Positions 1 through 7,716 of a stretch of 64,000 nt of DNA are shown piece by piece. This DNA is from Aurantiacibacter sp. MUD61 (GTDB taxonomy: Bacteria > Pseudomonadota > Alphaproteobacteria > Sphingomonadales > Sphingomonadaceae): positions 1,573,501-1,637,500 of the forward strand of contig NZ_CP115446.1 in assembly GCF_027912455.1 (NCBI RefSeq), read 5' to 3'. The stretch's first letter is position 1. The number at the start of each line of letters is the position of its first letter. The translations under genes and the position numbers were made by a program. The notes under the pieces were generated by a model. It saw only the letters and a list, made by a program, of their open reading frames with translations, was not told the origin of the DNA and did not search any database.

Positions 1-300
1 ATGGAGCACGCCGACAAGCTCGCAGAGCGCGTCCTGTTCCTGAATGGCCTCCCCAATTTTCAGGCGATTCACAAACTCAAGGTCGGTGAAACGGTCGAGG
101 AAATCCTCAAGGCCGATCTGGCGCTGGAGCACGATGCCATCCCGCTGCTGCGCGATGCCATTGAATATTGCGAAAGCGTGCGCGACTATGTCAGCCGCGA
201 TCTGTTTGCCCACATCCTCGACAATGAAGAAGAGCATCTCGATTTCCTCGAAACGCAATTCGACATGATCGAACGGATGGGACTGGAAAATTACGTCTAG
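1..300 (+). CDS. bfr: Bacterioferritin, C-terminal part (5' cut by window edge)
   Basis: This is the last 99 residues of a haem-containing iron-storage ferritin, which is normally about 158 residues. The window begins inside the second helix: the first codon is the internal Met of the motif M-E-H-A-D-K, which in E. coli bacterioferritin is the haem ligand Met52, and His3 here corresponds to ferroxidase ligand His54. The second half of the diiron site is visible as DNEEEHLDFLETQ near residues 73-85. The stop is TAG at 298-300. The first ATG is therefore not the real start. Family assignment is firm; the missing N-terminus is outside the window. Confidence 0.93.
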   Translation: MEHADKLAERVLFLNGLPNFQAIHKLKVGETVEEILKADLALEHDAIPLLRDAIEYCESVRDYVSRDLFAHILDNEEEHLDFLETQFDMIERMGLENYV

Positions 301-370
301 CTGCAGAGCCAGGCCGCAGGCGAGGGCGACAAGGGCTAAGAATTGTTACCGGCAGGCGGCGCCTCCGAGC

Positions 371-877
371 TTACTCAGGATCGTTTTCCTCACGCGCCTT
401 GATCTCGCGGCTCAGCTTGCGCCGCTCTTTGGCAGTAGAAGTCGCCAGACGCGTCTCACGGAAGAAGAGCAGCAAGGCCGCCGAGAGCTGAGCCATCGTG
501 GCGATCCAGAGCACGGCGACGAGCGTGCCAATGCGCGGCTCGATAAAGGCACTGATGAACAATAGGGCGACAACCAGACAGATCGTCAGCGCTGCAGCGG
601 TTGAGAGATTGACCGCACGCTGGGCGTGTTTCTGGCGCAAGCGCAAGGCCGGCAATTCCTCGGCATCGCGCCCCGCCAAGCCTTTCTCGCGCCGCCGGTC
701 GACGAACTCAATCCGGTCAACGAGCCAGGTGAGGCGCGCGTTCATCACGTTAAGCATGGCTCCGATACCGGCGAGAAGGAACACCGGCGCCAGGCTCAAT
801 TGCACCATCTGCTGCACGCGTGCGGTGCTTGAGGTCCGCTCGATCAGATCGCCGGTCAGCGAGAGATACTCGATCAC
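371..877 (-). CDS. DUF2721 family membrane protein
   Basis: A 168-residue protein with three predicted membrane segments, near residues 28-45, 90-112 and 117-138. The N-terminal stretch VQLSLAPVFLLAGIGAMLNV followed by R-L-x-x-L-V-D-R-I is typical of DUF2721 proteins, whose function is unknown. The tail is highly charged (KERRKLSREIKAREEND) and probably cytoplasmic. Its ATG overlaps the stop codon of der by four bases (ATGA), so it is very likely translated from the der transcript. Family placement is by sequence recognition; no biochemical role can be given. Confidence 0.8.
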   Translation of the reverse strand: MIEYLSLTGDLIERTSSTARVQQMVQLSLAPVFLLAGIGAMLNVMNARLTWLVDRIEFVDRRREKGLAGRDAEELPALRLRQKHAQRAVNLSTAAALTICLVVALLFISAFIEPRIGTLVAVLWIATMAQLSAALLLFFRETRLATSTAKERRKLSREIKAREENDPE

Positions 878-2370
878 GACTTGGGCCCGCTGAACTTGCC
901 CCCGCCGCCCTGATTGTCATCATAGGGGTTCTTTGGGCTCTTGAGCGTCAGGCGCACAGGCACCGCGCCAAAGCCAAGCTGCTTGCGGATGCCGTTGAGC
1001 AGATAGCGCTCATAGCTGTTGGGCAGATCGAACAGGCGCGAGCCGAAAATGACGAAGCGCGGCGGACGGGTGCCGACCTGCGTAATGTAGCGCAGCTTGA
1101 TCCGGCGGCCACCGGGCGCAGGTGGCGGATTGGCGGAGAGCGCATCGTCGAACCAGCGGTTGAGCGCCGATGTCGGAACGCGGCGGCTCCAGTCATCGCG
1201 CAGCTTGAAAGCGGCGCCCAGCATTGTGTCGAGTCCCTTGCCGGTCTTGGCCGACACAGCGAACAACGGCACCCCGCGCAATTGCGAGAGACCTTCTTCG
1301 AGCGCGCTGCGGATGCCGTTGAACAGGGCAGACGGATCATCCGCCACATCCCATTTGTTGATAGCGACCATCAACGCGCGGCCTTCCTCGATCACGCGGC
1401 TAGCGATCTTGAGATCCTGCACTTCCAGCCCGCGCGTTGCATCGAGCAGCAACACGACAACTTCGGCATAATCCACTGCGCGCAGGCCATCGGAAACAGA
1501 CAGTTTTTCCAGCTTGTCGACAACCTTGGCGCGTTTGCGCATGCCAGCGGTGTCGATCAGCTTGATGATGCGTGTCTGGCCGGTCTTGGGATCATCCCAT
1601 TCCCAGTCGACTGCAATGGAATCGCGCGTGATGCCGGCCTCGGGGCCGGTTAGCAGGCGGTCTTCATCGAGCAGGCGGTTGATCAGCGTGCTCTTACCGG
1701 CATTGGGGCGACCGACGATGGCGAGGCTCAACGGCGCCTCGGGATCGTGCTCTTCCAGCTCGAAGTCTTCACCCGCAGCGGCGGCAGCTTCGGCGCGTGC
1801 GGCAAGTTCATCTGCGGCGATGGCTTTGACCTGCTCGGCTTCGAGCTCCAATTGCTCAGCCTTGTCGGCGATGAGCGGCACCAGCGCAGAGTAGAGATCA
1901 GCCACGCCTTCGCCATGCTCTGCGCTGACGGGCACCGGATCGCCCAGTCCCAGCGAATAGCTTTCCAGAATGCCGCTTTCACCGGCATTGCCTTCCGCCT
2001 TGTTCGCGACCAGCACGACGGGCACTTCCTGCTCGCGCAGCCAGCGGCCGATTTCTTCGTCGAGCGGAGTTAGCCCGGCACGGCTGTCGATCACGAACAG
2101 CGCCGCATCTGCACCTTTCAGCGAAACCTGCGTCTGCACCCGCATGCGTCCGGGGAGCGAGGCATCCTCCTCATCTTCCCAACCGGCGGTATCGACAGCT
2201 TCGAATTCGAGGCCAAGCAAACCTGCTTCGCCCATGCGGCGATCGCGCGTGACACCGGGCTGGTCATCGACCAGCGCCAGGCGCTTGCCAATCAGCCGAT
2301 TGAACAGTGTCGATTTACCGACATTAGGGCGGCCGATGATGACGACCTGGGGGAGTTTACGTGCGGGCAT
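874..2370 (-). CDS. der: GTPase Der (EngA), ribosome assembly
   Basis: A 498-residue double GTPase needed for maturation of the 50S ribosomal subunit. Two tandem G domains are visible: the first has GRPNVGKSTLFNRL near residue 13 and DTAGW near residue 61, the second has GRPNAGKSTLINRL near residue 219, DTAGMRKR near residue 272 and NKWD near residue 337. A C-terminal KH-like domain follows and ends in a flexible Gly/Lys tail (NQGGGGKFSGPKS). The linker between the G domains is acidic and alanine-rich, which lengthens the protein compared with the approximately 440-490 residues of other Der proteins. It is the first gene of a two-gene unit with the DUF2721 protein. Confidence 0.97.
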   Translation of the reverse strand: MPARKLPQVVIIGRPNVGKSTLFNRLIGKRLALVDDQPGVTRDRRMGEAGLLGLEFEAVDTAGWEDEEDASLPGRMRVQTQVSLKGADAALFVIDSRAGLTPLDEEIGRWLREQEVPVVLVANKAEGNAGESGILESYSLGLGDPVPVSAEHGEGVADLYSALVPLIADKAEQLELEAEQVKAIAADELAARAEAAAAAGEDFELEEHDPEAPLSLAIVGRPNAGKSTLINRLLDEDRLLTGPEAGITRDSIAVDWEWDDPKTGQTRIIKLIDTAGMRKRAKVVDKLEKLSVSDGLRAVDYAEVVVLLLDATRGLEVQDLKIASRVIEEGRALMVAINKWDVADDPSALFNGIRSALEEGLSQLRGVPLFAVSAKTGKGLDTMLGAAFKLRDDWSRRVPTSALNRWFDDALSANPPPAPGGRRIKLRYITQVGTRPPRFVIFGSRLFDLPNSYERYLLNGIRKQLGFGAVPVRLTLKSPKNPYDDNQGGGGKFSGPKS

Positions 2371-2428
2371 GATGCGCCGTCAGGTGGCGTTCTTACAGGC
2401 GAAAGGCAAGCGATTGCTCATCTGCACC

Positions 2429-2866
2429 TCACCAGCTGCCGGTGTTTTCCATGCTCGCCCATGGCTCCTGTGGGTCTAGATAGCCATCCTGCAGCAGCTC
2501 GATACTGATGCCATCGGGCGTGCGGACGAAGGCCATATGACCATCGCGGGGCGGCCTGTTGATGGTGACGCCTGCGTCCATCAGCTTCTGGCAGGTCTCG
2601 TAGATGTCCTCGACCCGGTAGGCGAGGTGGCCGAAGTTGCGGCCTCCGTCATAGCTCTCGGGGGCGCTGCCATCTTCGGGCGGCCAATTATAGGTGAGCT
2701 CCACTTCCGCAACGCCTTCCTGTCCGGGAGCGGCAAGGAAGATCAGCGTGAAGCGACCCTTTTCATTGTCCATCCGCCGCACCTCGTTGAGGCCGATGAT
2801 CCTGAAGAAATCGACTGTGGCTTCCGGGTCGGCGACGCGGATCATGCTGTGGAGATATTTGGTCAT
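2429..2866 (-). CDS. gloA: Lactoylglutathione lyase (glyoxalase I)
   Basis: A 145-residue vicinal-oxygen-chelate protein that converts the methylglyoxal-glutathione hemithioacetal to S-lactoylglutathione in the cytoplasm. The four expected metal ligands are recognisable: His in KYLHSMIRV, Glu in EVELTYNW, His in NFGHLAYRV and Glu in ISIELLQDG. An in-frame extension to 3043 exists, but it would overlap the porin gene and has no family similarity. The ATG at 2866 is preceded by CAGGAAG seven bases upstream, so that start is preferred. It stands alone between der and the porin. Confidence 0.93.
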   Translation of the reverse strand: MTKYLHSMIRVADPEATVDFFRIIGLNEVRRMDNEKGRFTLIFLAAPGQEGVAEVELTYNWPPEDGSAPESYDGGRNFGHLAYRVEDIYETCQKLMDAGVTINRPPRDGHMAFVRTPDGISIELLQDGYLDPQEPWASMENTGSW

Positions 2867-2921
2867 AGGGCTTCCTGTTTGCGTTTGCTCCGCATGTAGC
2901 AGGGAAGGCCGGACAAGCGAA

Positions 2922-2951
2922 AGGGCCCGCGCCATTGCTGGCACGGGCCCT
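2922..2951 (-). terminator. Terminator-like hairpin after the TorF-like porin gene
   Basis: AGGGCCCG and CGGGCCCT form the outer stem and GCCA/TGGC the inner stem around a TTGC loop, with one unpaired base between them. On the minus strand it is followed by TTTCGCTTG, a weak U tract, about 40 bases after the porin stop. Likely a Rho-independent terminator of the porin gene, also separating it from gloA. Confidence 0.65.
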
Positions 2952-2990
2952 CCCGTTCCTCGCTTTATGCGATAGGTGGGTAAATCGTGA

Positions 2991-3740
2991 TCAGAAGCTC
3001 GCGGAGAGCGTGAGCACAACCGAATCGTCAGTGAATGTGCCATCGGGATCGATCAGCACATCGCCTTCGACGCCGACAAAAGCGGCGCTGACGGAAACGA
3101 CCGAACCGAGCGCTGCCTCAACGCCGATCGCGTAATCCAGAGCCTCACCGTCGTCGGTGAATGTCAGGAAGCCATCCGTGTAACCGGCGTGGGCGAAAAC
3201 AGAGACCGGAGTACCAGGAAGTCCTGCGCTCAAATCGGTGTAGATGTAGAAATTGTCGGTGCCGCCAAGCGAATCCTGTTCGGGAGCGTAAGCGACGCCA
3301 AGCGTTGCTTCGACCGGGCCAAGCGCCGCGCCAACCGAGCCATAGACCTCGACATAGTCGAAATCGCCTGCCCCGGCATTCGGGTAGATGTACATGATGA
3401 CGCCGACGTCGGTGGAGATGTTGCCGAATTCAGCGGCCCATCCGCCATAGATATCGAGCTCTGTATGGCCGTAGCCTACAGTGTCTTCGTCAATCGAAGA
3501 GGCCCAGGTGCCGATGTAAAAGCCTGCGGGCAGGCCGACATCGACGCCGCCTTGAACGGCAATATCGCCGTCGGAGAGGGAGACACCGCGGAATTTGTAA
3601 TCGCTGGTGATTGCGACATTGGCCGAAACTTCGACACCGATGTCGTCTTCTTCCTCATCTTGCGCGACGGCGGGCATCGCGGCGAGCGTGGAGAGTGCAA
3701 AAATAGATGCAGCGCCAAGGCTGCGAACGGACGTAAGCAT
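2991..3740 (-). CDS. TorF family putative porin
   Basis: A 249-residue outer-membrane protein. Residues 1-27 form a signal peptide ending in MPAVAQ. It is followed by an acidic patch (DEEEDD) and by the beta-barrel hallmark NVAITSDYKFRGVSLSDG seen in TIGR02001/TorF family proteins. The body has alternating Gly/aromatic strands and the chain ends in LSASF, a typical C-terminal Phe barrel signal. The ATG at 3740 has GAGGAAATT upstream at good spacing; the five-codon extension to 3755 uses TTG and lacks a ribosome binding site. The substrate is unknown. Expression probably starts in the 308-base region upstream. Confidence 0.85.
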   Translation of the reverse strand: MLTSVRSLGAASIFALSTLAAMPAVAQDEEEDDIGVEVSANVAITSDYKFRGVSLSDGDIAVQGGVDVGLPAGFYIGTWASSIDEDTVGYGHTELDIYGGWAAEFGNISTDVGVIMYIYPNAGAGDFDYVEVYGSVGAALGPVEATLGVAYAPEQDSLGGTDNFYIYTDLSAGLPGTPVSVFAHAGYTDGFLTFTDDGEALDYAIGVEAALGSVVSVSAAFVGVEGDVLIDPDGTFTDDSVVLTLSASF

Positions 3741-4048
3741 GGGCAATTTCCTCAATTGCTGTGGTGAACAATGCTTCGTCCCACCTGCGCTTTACCCGTT
3801 CGGCATCTTTATTGTGCCGATTTGTGCAAAAGCGAAATGATCATGCAGACAGTTTCTGCGCCGCACAAGGAAAATTACGTTTTTTGCTGCACTGCAAAAT
3901 AATTGTGGCATTTGCGCATCACCTGCGCGTATCGGCATTCGCGCTTCCGCATTAAGGGGCCAGTCATTGGTCTGCTGTCAAAAAGGACTGATCGATGCCC
4001 GAATTGCGTCCCTGTGCGTAATTACTATGTGCAGCTAGCAGTTTGACC
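3741..4048. other. AT-rich intergenic region between divergent porin and phosphatase genes
   Basis: About 308 bases without a gene, clearly richer in A/T than the surroundings between roughly 3800 and 3960. It separates the minus-strand porin gene from the plus-strand phosphatase gene, so it should carry two divergent promoters. A symmetric element TTTTGC-TGCACT-GCAAAA lies at 3882-3899 and could be an operator. I could not identify a convincing sigma-70 or sigma-54 promoter by eye. Confidence 0.5.
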
Positions 4049-4864
4049 ATGATCCAGTACGTTACCAATATGTTTGGCACCAAGAAGGCGAAGAAGAGCC
4101 TGCCCCGCATCCCCGCCGGGCAGAGGGTCTATGCCGTGGGCGACATACATGGCCGCGCGGACCTGTTCACCGCCCTTGCCGAAACGATCGATGCCGAGAT
4201 CGAGGAATGCGAGGCCGATGGCATCGAATGCCACATCATCCTGCTTGGCGATCTGGTGGATCGCGGACCGGACAGTGCAGGCGTCATCGACTTCGCCAAG
4301 GCGTGGGGCAAGCGTCGCAGCGTCCGCACGCTGATCGGCAATCATGAGGAAATGTTCCTCGATGCGTTCGAAAGCAAGGACGTGCTGCGACACTTCCTGC
4401 GCCATGGCGGGCGCGAAACGCTGATGAGCTATGGCATCGAGCGCAAGGCCTTCTCCAAGCTTTCGTTGCCCGAAATCCAGGAGCTCATGGAAGAGACGGT
4501 TCCTGCCAAGCACCGCAAGTTCCTGCGTAAATGCGAGGATCTGGTGCAGCTTGGCGATTACATCTTCGTGCACGCTGGCATTTCTCCGGGTGTCCCGCTC
4601 GATCAGCAGAAGAAGCGCGCGCTGCGCTGGATTAGGGAGCCGTTCCTCAGCCACACCGGCTCGCACGGCGTTGTGGTGGTTCACGGCCATACGATCACCG
4701 ATGAACCTGTGCAGACGGGCAACCGCATCGGTATCGATACTGGTGCCTATGCCAGCGGCAGGCTGACCGCGCTGGTGCTGGAGGACGATGCCCGCCGCTA
4801 TCTCACCGCGCGTGAAACGAAGAAGGGCAATATCAAGGTCGATGGCGCGAAAGTGCCTGCCTGA
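4049..4864 (+). CDS. PPP-family metallophosphoesterase (serine/threonine phosphatase-like)
   Basis: A 271-residue calcineurin-like phosphoesterase. The complete metal-binding signature of the PPP family is present in order: GDIHGR near residue 34, GDLVDRG near residue 73, GNHEE near residue 99, HAGI near residue 176 and HGHT near residue 216. Members act either on phosphoproteins or on diadenosine polyphosphates (ApaH/PrpE-like), and the sequence alone does not decide which. No membrane segment or signal peptide is present, so it is probably cytoplasmic. The ATG at 4049 was chosen over an upstream TTG. It stands alone, with the convergent RNase P RNA gene about 40 bases downstream. Confidence 0.85.
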   Translation: MIQYVTNMFGTKKAKKSLPRIPAGQRVYAVGDIHGRADLFTALAETIDAEIEECEADGIECHIILLGDLVDRGPDSAGVIDFAKAWGKRRSVRTLIGNHEEMFLDAFESKDVLRHFLRHGGRETLMSYGIERKAFSKLSLPEIQELMEETVPAKHRKFLRKCEDLVQLGDYIFVHAGISPGVPLDQQKKRALRWIREPFLSHTGSHGVVVVHGHTITDEPVQTGNRIGIDTGAYASGRLTALVLEDDARRYLTARETKKGNIKVDGAKVPA

Positions 4865-4906
4865 CAGCTCGCATGCGCGCCGATCAGGTCTGTAGGAAAG
4901 CGTAAA

Positions 4907-5306
4907 GTGCCGGGGAGCCTGTAAGCCGGGTTCTGTCCTGCAACCGGTATCCGAAGGACCAGCGCTGCAGGGGCAGCCATTCATCTAGGCGGTGGATTGC
5001 TCCACGCGCTCCAGCAACCAACCCGGGTCTCTCGGAGCGAAACGCTCCTGCCAGCAAGTGGCGCGAGACCCCTATGCGGTCTTGCTCCGGGTGGGGTTTG
5101 CCATGACGGAGACCGTTACCGGCCCCCCGGTGCGCTTTTACCGCACCCTTTCACCCTTGCCTGTGCCCTTTAGGGGCCATCGGCGGTATACTCTCTGTGG
5201 CACTTTCCCTGTGGTCACCCACGGCGGGCGTTACCCGCCACCCTCGTTTCGTGGAGCCCGGACTTTCCTCGAACCAAAGGCTCGCGGCTGCCCGGCTCCC
5301 CGGCAC
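4907..5306 (-). ncRNA. rnpB: RNase P RNA (bacterial type A)
   Basis: About 400 nucleotides on the minus strand. The universally conserved P4 halves are visible: GAGGAAAGTCCGGGCTCC near the 5' side (plus-strand positions about 5253-5270) and GACAGAACCCGGCTTACAGG near the 3' end (about 4917-4938). The ends pair as helix P1, GTGCCGGGGAGCC (5306-5294) with GGCTCCCCGGCAC (4919-4907). This RNA is the catalytic subunit that removes 5' leaders from tRNA precursors. The exact ends are estimated from P1 and may be off by a few bases. Several open frames cross it, but these are accidental. Confidence 0.95.
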
Positions 5307-5333
5307 CATCGGGCATATAGTCGCCGCCCCGCT

Positions 5334-5831
5334 CTAATCCAAGGATTCTCGAACGCGGGCTGCATCTTCGCTGTCCACCGGGAAGAGGAGCGCCTGCGAG
5401 CACGGCTGTTGCGAGACGATAGCATGGTCTGGCTCGAACCATTCTCCGGCAAGGACGACGGGTGGCTCGGCTGATGGCAGATGTAGGGCTACCAGGTAGA
5501 GCCCGTCGGGCATCTCGGCAGGCTGCGCATAGGTCGAATTGCTCCAGGTTATCGTCAAAGAACCGCTGGCATCACCCGAAAGTACCTGCGTCGGCTCGAA
5601 CCGAAAGCGCGAGTATGTCAGCGGAACCGACAGGCCTGGCCGCCTGACCTCGACCACTTCATAGTCGCTTAGATGGCCGATGAAGACGGCATCGGCCTCG
5701 TTTGCATAAGCCGGATCGAATGGCCTGTTGATGCGGCACGCCCATGCAGGCGAGGTCCAAAGCAAGGCAAGGAAGACCAGTGCGCAGATCGCCCAGCGCG
5801 AATGGCGGGTGATTTGCCAAGCCGAAGTCAC
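5334..5831 (-). CDS. Exported protein of unknown function
   Basis: A 165-residue protein with an N-terminal signal peptide (ICALVFLALLWTSPAWA, cleavage near residue 32) followed directly by mature CRINRPFD. Two further cysteines, in QQPCSQ and after the signal, could form a disulfide in the periplasm. The middle has a beta-rich pattern (YSRFRFEPTQVLSGDASGSLTITW) like proteins that assess transport of small domains, but I recognise no named family. It starts at GTG, overlapping the stop of the amidase gene by four bases (GTGA), so it is the third gene of the chpT-amidase unit. The GTG start rests on this coupling. Confidence 0.7.
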   Translation of the reverse strand: MTSAWQITRHSRWAICALVFLALLWTSPAWACRINRPFDPAYANEADAVFIGHLSDYEVVEVRRPGLSVPLTYSRFRFEPTQVLSGDASGSLTITWSNSTYAQPAEMPDGLYLVALHLPSAEPPVVLAGEWFEPDHAIVSQQPCSQALLFPVDSEDAARVRESLD

Positions 5832-6535
5832 CGCGCCAATCCTCTGTCGCGATCAAGCAGAAGCTGGAAGAGGATCGCGCGCACTTCTCCGCAGATCTGC
5901 CCGTCGATCCGCTCAGGCCGCCAGCGGCGTTGGAAGGCTTCGACCGCCTTGTACCCATCGGTGATGTCGTATCCGAAGCGCTCCAGCGCGAGGTAGAAGC
6001 TCGCATCATTGTCGAACACATCGCCCTGCTCCAGCTTTTCAGGGCGGGGCAGGCAGAGCTTGTATTCGGCAAGGCGATCCCATGGAAACAGCTCGCCCGG
6101 ATCGATCTTGCGTGCCGGGGCTACGTCTGAATGACCGACCACGTTGGCGCGCGGGATGTCGTGCTCTTTCACGATGCGATGGAGCAGCGGCACCAGCGCC
6201 TCGATCTGCGCATCGGCAAAGCCGCGATAGCCGAGGCCATGTCCGGGATGATCGAGCTCGATCCCGATGCTGGCGGAGTTCACATCCTTATGCCCGCGCC
6301 AGTAGGATACCCCCGCGTGCCACGCGCGCTTTTCCTCCGGCACCAGGCGAATGACTTCGCCTTCCTCGGTGATGCAGTAGTGCGCGCTCACCTGCGCCTC
6401 AGGATCGCACATCCGCTCGATCGCGGTCTCGACCGGCTTCATCTCTGTGTAGTGCAGCACCACCATGAAAATGGGCAGCGCGCGGTCGTTGCAATTGGGC
6501 GAGAGCTGCTCGCGGTGGACCAGCTCGTCAGCCAT
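5828..6535 (-). CDS. N-acetylmuramoyl-L-alanine amidase (Amidase_2, AmpD/AmiD type)
   Basis: A 235-residue zinc amidase that would cut the bond between MurNAc and the L-Ala of the peptide stem. The Amidase_2 core is visible: MVVLHYTEM near residue 24 with the first zinc His, SAHYCITEEGEVIRLVPEE near residue 50, the GIELDHPGHG segment near residue 92, and VVGHSDVAPARKIDPG near residue 132 with the second zinc His and the Asp ligand. The C-terminal 80 residues resemble a peptidoglycan-binding-like helical region. No signal peptide is evident, so recycling of cytoplasmic anhydro-muropeptides (AmpD role) is more likely than a periplasmic role. Its ATG shares one base with the stop of the upstream chpT-like gene. 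Confidence 0.88.
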   Translation of the reverse strand: MADELVHREQLSPNCNDRALPIFMVVLHYTEMKPVETAIERMCDPEAQVSAHYCITEEGEVIRLVPEEKRAWHAGVSYWRGHKDVNSASIGIELDHPGHGLGYRGFADAQIEALVPLLHRIVKEHDIPRANVVGHSDVAPARKIDPGELFPWDRLAEYKLCLPRPEKLEQGDVFDNDASFYLALERFGYDITDGYKAVEAFQRRWRPERIDGQICGEVRAILFQLLLDRDRGLAR

Positions 6536-7188
6536 CAGCCGATCATCCCTTCAGCATCGGGCAGTACCGCGCCGAGCACGAGCGCCTCCGGCGTATGCGC
6601 ATATTGCACGCCGCCGCCCTGTTCGTCGCAGAGCAGCTTGATCATATGCGCAGGAGCCGTGCGGCCCGTGATCTGCCCAGCATCGAGCTTGCCCGAGAGA
6701 GCCTGGCCGATGGTATCGTCAAAGGCGACCTTGGGGCCTGACGCGCGGATGGCGATCTCGGTAGCGCCGTCCTGCCGTTCTGCACCGACAGCCAACGTCC
6801 CGCCGCGCACCAGCGATTCAAGGCCCATGGCCGCGAGGTTGAGGAGCACTTTTACAGCGGGTTTGGTTAGCGTCGCTTCGGACACCGCCCAATCGAATGT
6901 CAGCCGCTCGTTTTCGGCCGTCAGCGCTTCCAACAGATCGCGCGGTTCCTCGGACGGTACGGCTTCACCGAAGCCGCCAGCTGCACCGTAAGCGAGGCGG
7001 AAGAACTTGAGCTTGCTCGCCGAAGTACGCGCGCTTTGCTCCAGCAGCTCAAGGCAGCGCTGGCGCATGGCCGGATCGCTTTCGTCGGCCAGCAGCTCCA
7101 GACCGTTATTGAGCGCCCCGACAGGGCTCAGCATGTCGTGGCACAGGCGCGAACAGAGCAGGGCGGCAAGATCGGTGGAGGAAGTCAT
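6535..7188 (-). CDS. chpT: Histidine phosphotransferase, ChpT family
   Basis: A 217-residue protein of the family that in Caulobacter passes phosphate from the kinase CckA to CtrA and CpdR. The phospho-accepting His lies in the family signature LLCSRLCHDMLSPVGALNNGLE near residues 10-32, in the first helix of a dimeric four-helix bundle. The C-terminal half is the degenerate ATPase-like domain, without ATP-binding motifs, ending in GAVLPDAEGMIG. Start ATG at 7188 has TGGAGGAAG-like purine-rich sequence overlapping the region just downstream, but upstream AGCGAACGCC-type spacing is weak, so the start is based on family length. A 39-bp repeat shared with queE lies 32 bases upstream. Confidence 0.87.
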   Translation of the reverse strand: MTSSTDLAALLCSRLCHDMLSPVGALNNGLELLADESDPAMRQRCLELLEQSARTSASKLKFFRLAYGAAGGFGEAVPSEEPRDLLEALTAENERLTFDWAVSEATLTKPAVKVLLNLAAMGLESLVRGGTLAVGAERQDGATEIAIRASGPKVAFDDTIGQALSGKLDAGQITGRTAPAHMIKLLCDEQGGGVQYAHTPEALVLGAVLPDAEGMIG

Positions 7189-7219
7189 GGCTGGCGTTGG
7201 CTAAGCTCGCAAAGGGCAG

Positions 7220-7258
7220 GGGTGTGACAGGTGTGACAGTGTTCTAAACCAAAAATCC
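7220..7258. repeat. 39-bp repeat, copy 1, upstream of chpT
   Basis: On the minus strand the sequence contains ACTGTCACACCTGTCACACC, a direct repeat of TGTCACACC. Across 39 bases it differs at only three positions from the copy at 37256-37294. Both copies lie on the same strand relative to the downstream minus-strand gene and within 16-32 bases of its start codon. This could be a promoter or operator element, or a dispersed repeat. Confidence 0.75.
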
Positions 7259-7326
7259 TGTCCTTGCACCCGCCGAGGTGAAGGCAGGTGATTGCAAGGG
7301 TTTGGATCGATAGCATGCAGCCGCGC

Positions 7327-7716
7327 TTAGCCTCTCACCTGTGTGTAGGGAAGCGGCAAAAAACCATCCGGCGTATCGCGCCACCACGTCGTCTCACCCG
7401 GAGCAACGATCGCCCAGATTGTGTTGTCACCCGCTGCCATCTGCGCGTCGGTTTCAGAGGGATAGGAGGGGCCATTCGGGTGGGAGTGATAGTAGCCGAT
7501 GACCTGCGGGCCGCCCTCACGCTCGGCGCGGTGGGCGTTAATCAGGGTCTGCGGGTCGACTTCAAAATGCGTTGCGGGGGTTGGGTGGACGTTTTGGGCC
7601 GGGATAAGGCCAGTGACTTCGGTGCCGTTTCCGGTGAGAATGCCGCAGCACTCGCTAGGGTGGGCGTTTTGGGCCTCGAGGATAAGGCCAGCGTGAACTT
7701 TGTTAGGAACCACCAC
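7327..7716 (-). CDS. M67 family metallopeptidase, possible independent start inside the fusion
   Basis: The peptidase part alone would be 129 residues, the usual size of bacterial M67 (JAMM/MPN+) proteins, if translation begins at GTG 7716 or GTG 7713. A CAGGG sequence six bases before GTG 7716 can serve as ribosome binding site, and that sequence belongs to the inverted-repeat arm. JAMM enzymes cleave isopeptide or peptide bonds; bacterial M67 proteins have been linked to cleavage of ubiquitin-like or sulfur-carrier proteins. Catalytic Glu, the HxH pair, Ser and Asp are all present. This entry records an alternative start of the frame described above. Confidence 0.5.
   Translation of the reverse strand: MVVPNKVHAGLILEAQNAHPSECCGILTGNGTEVTGLIPAQNVHPTPATHFEVDPQTLINAHRAEREGGPQVIGYYHSHPNGPSYPSETDAQMAAGDNTIWAIVAPGETTWWRDTPDGFLPLPYTQVRG

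Noticed and set aside
3741..4048. Sigma-54 promoter in the porin upstream region
   Set aside because: TGGCAT...TTGCGC and CGGCAC...ATGC resemble parts of the motif, but the GG to GC spacing is wrong on both strands.
5092..5474. Open frames crossing the RNase P RNA gene
   Set aside because: The sequence conservation is that of P4 and P1 of RNase P RNA, so these frames are accidental.
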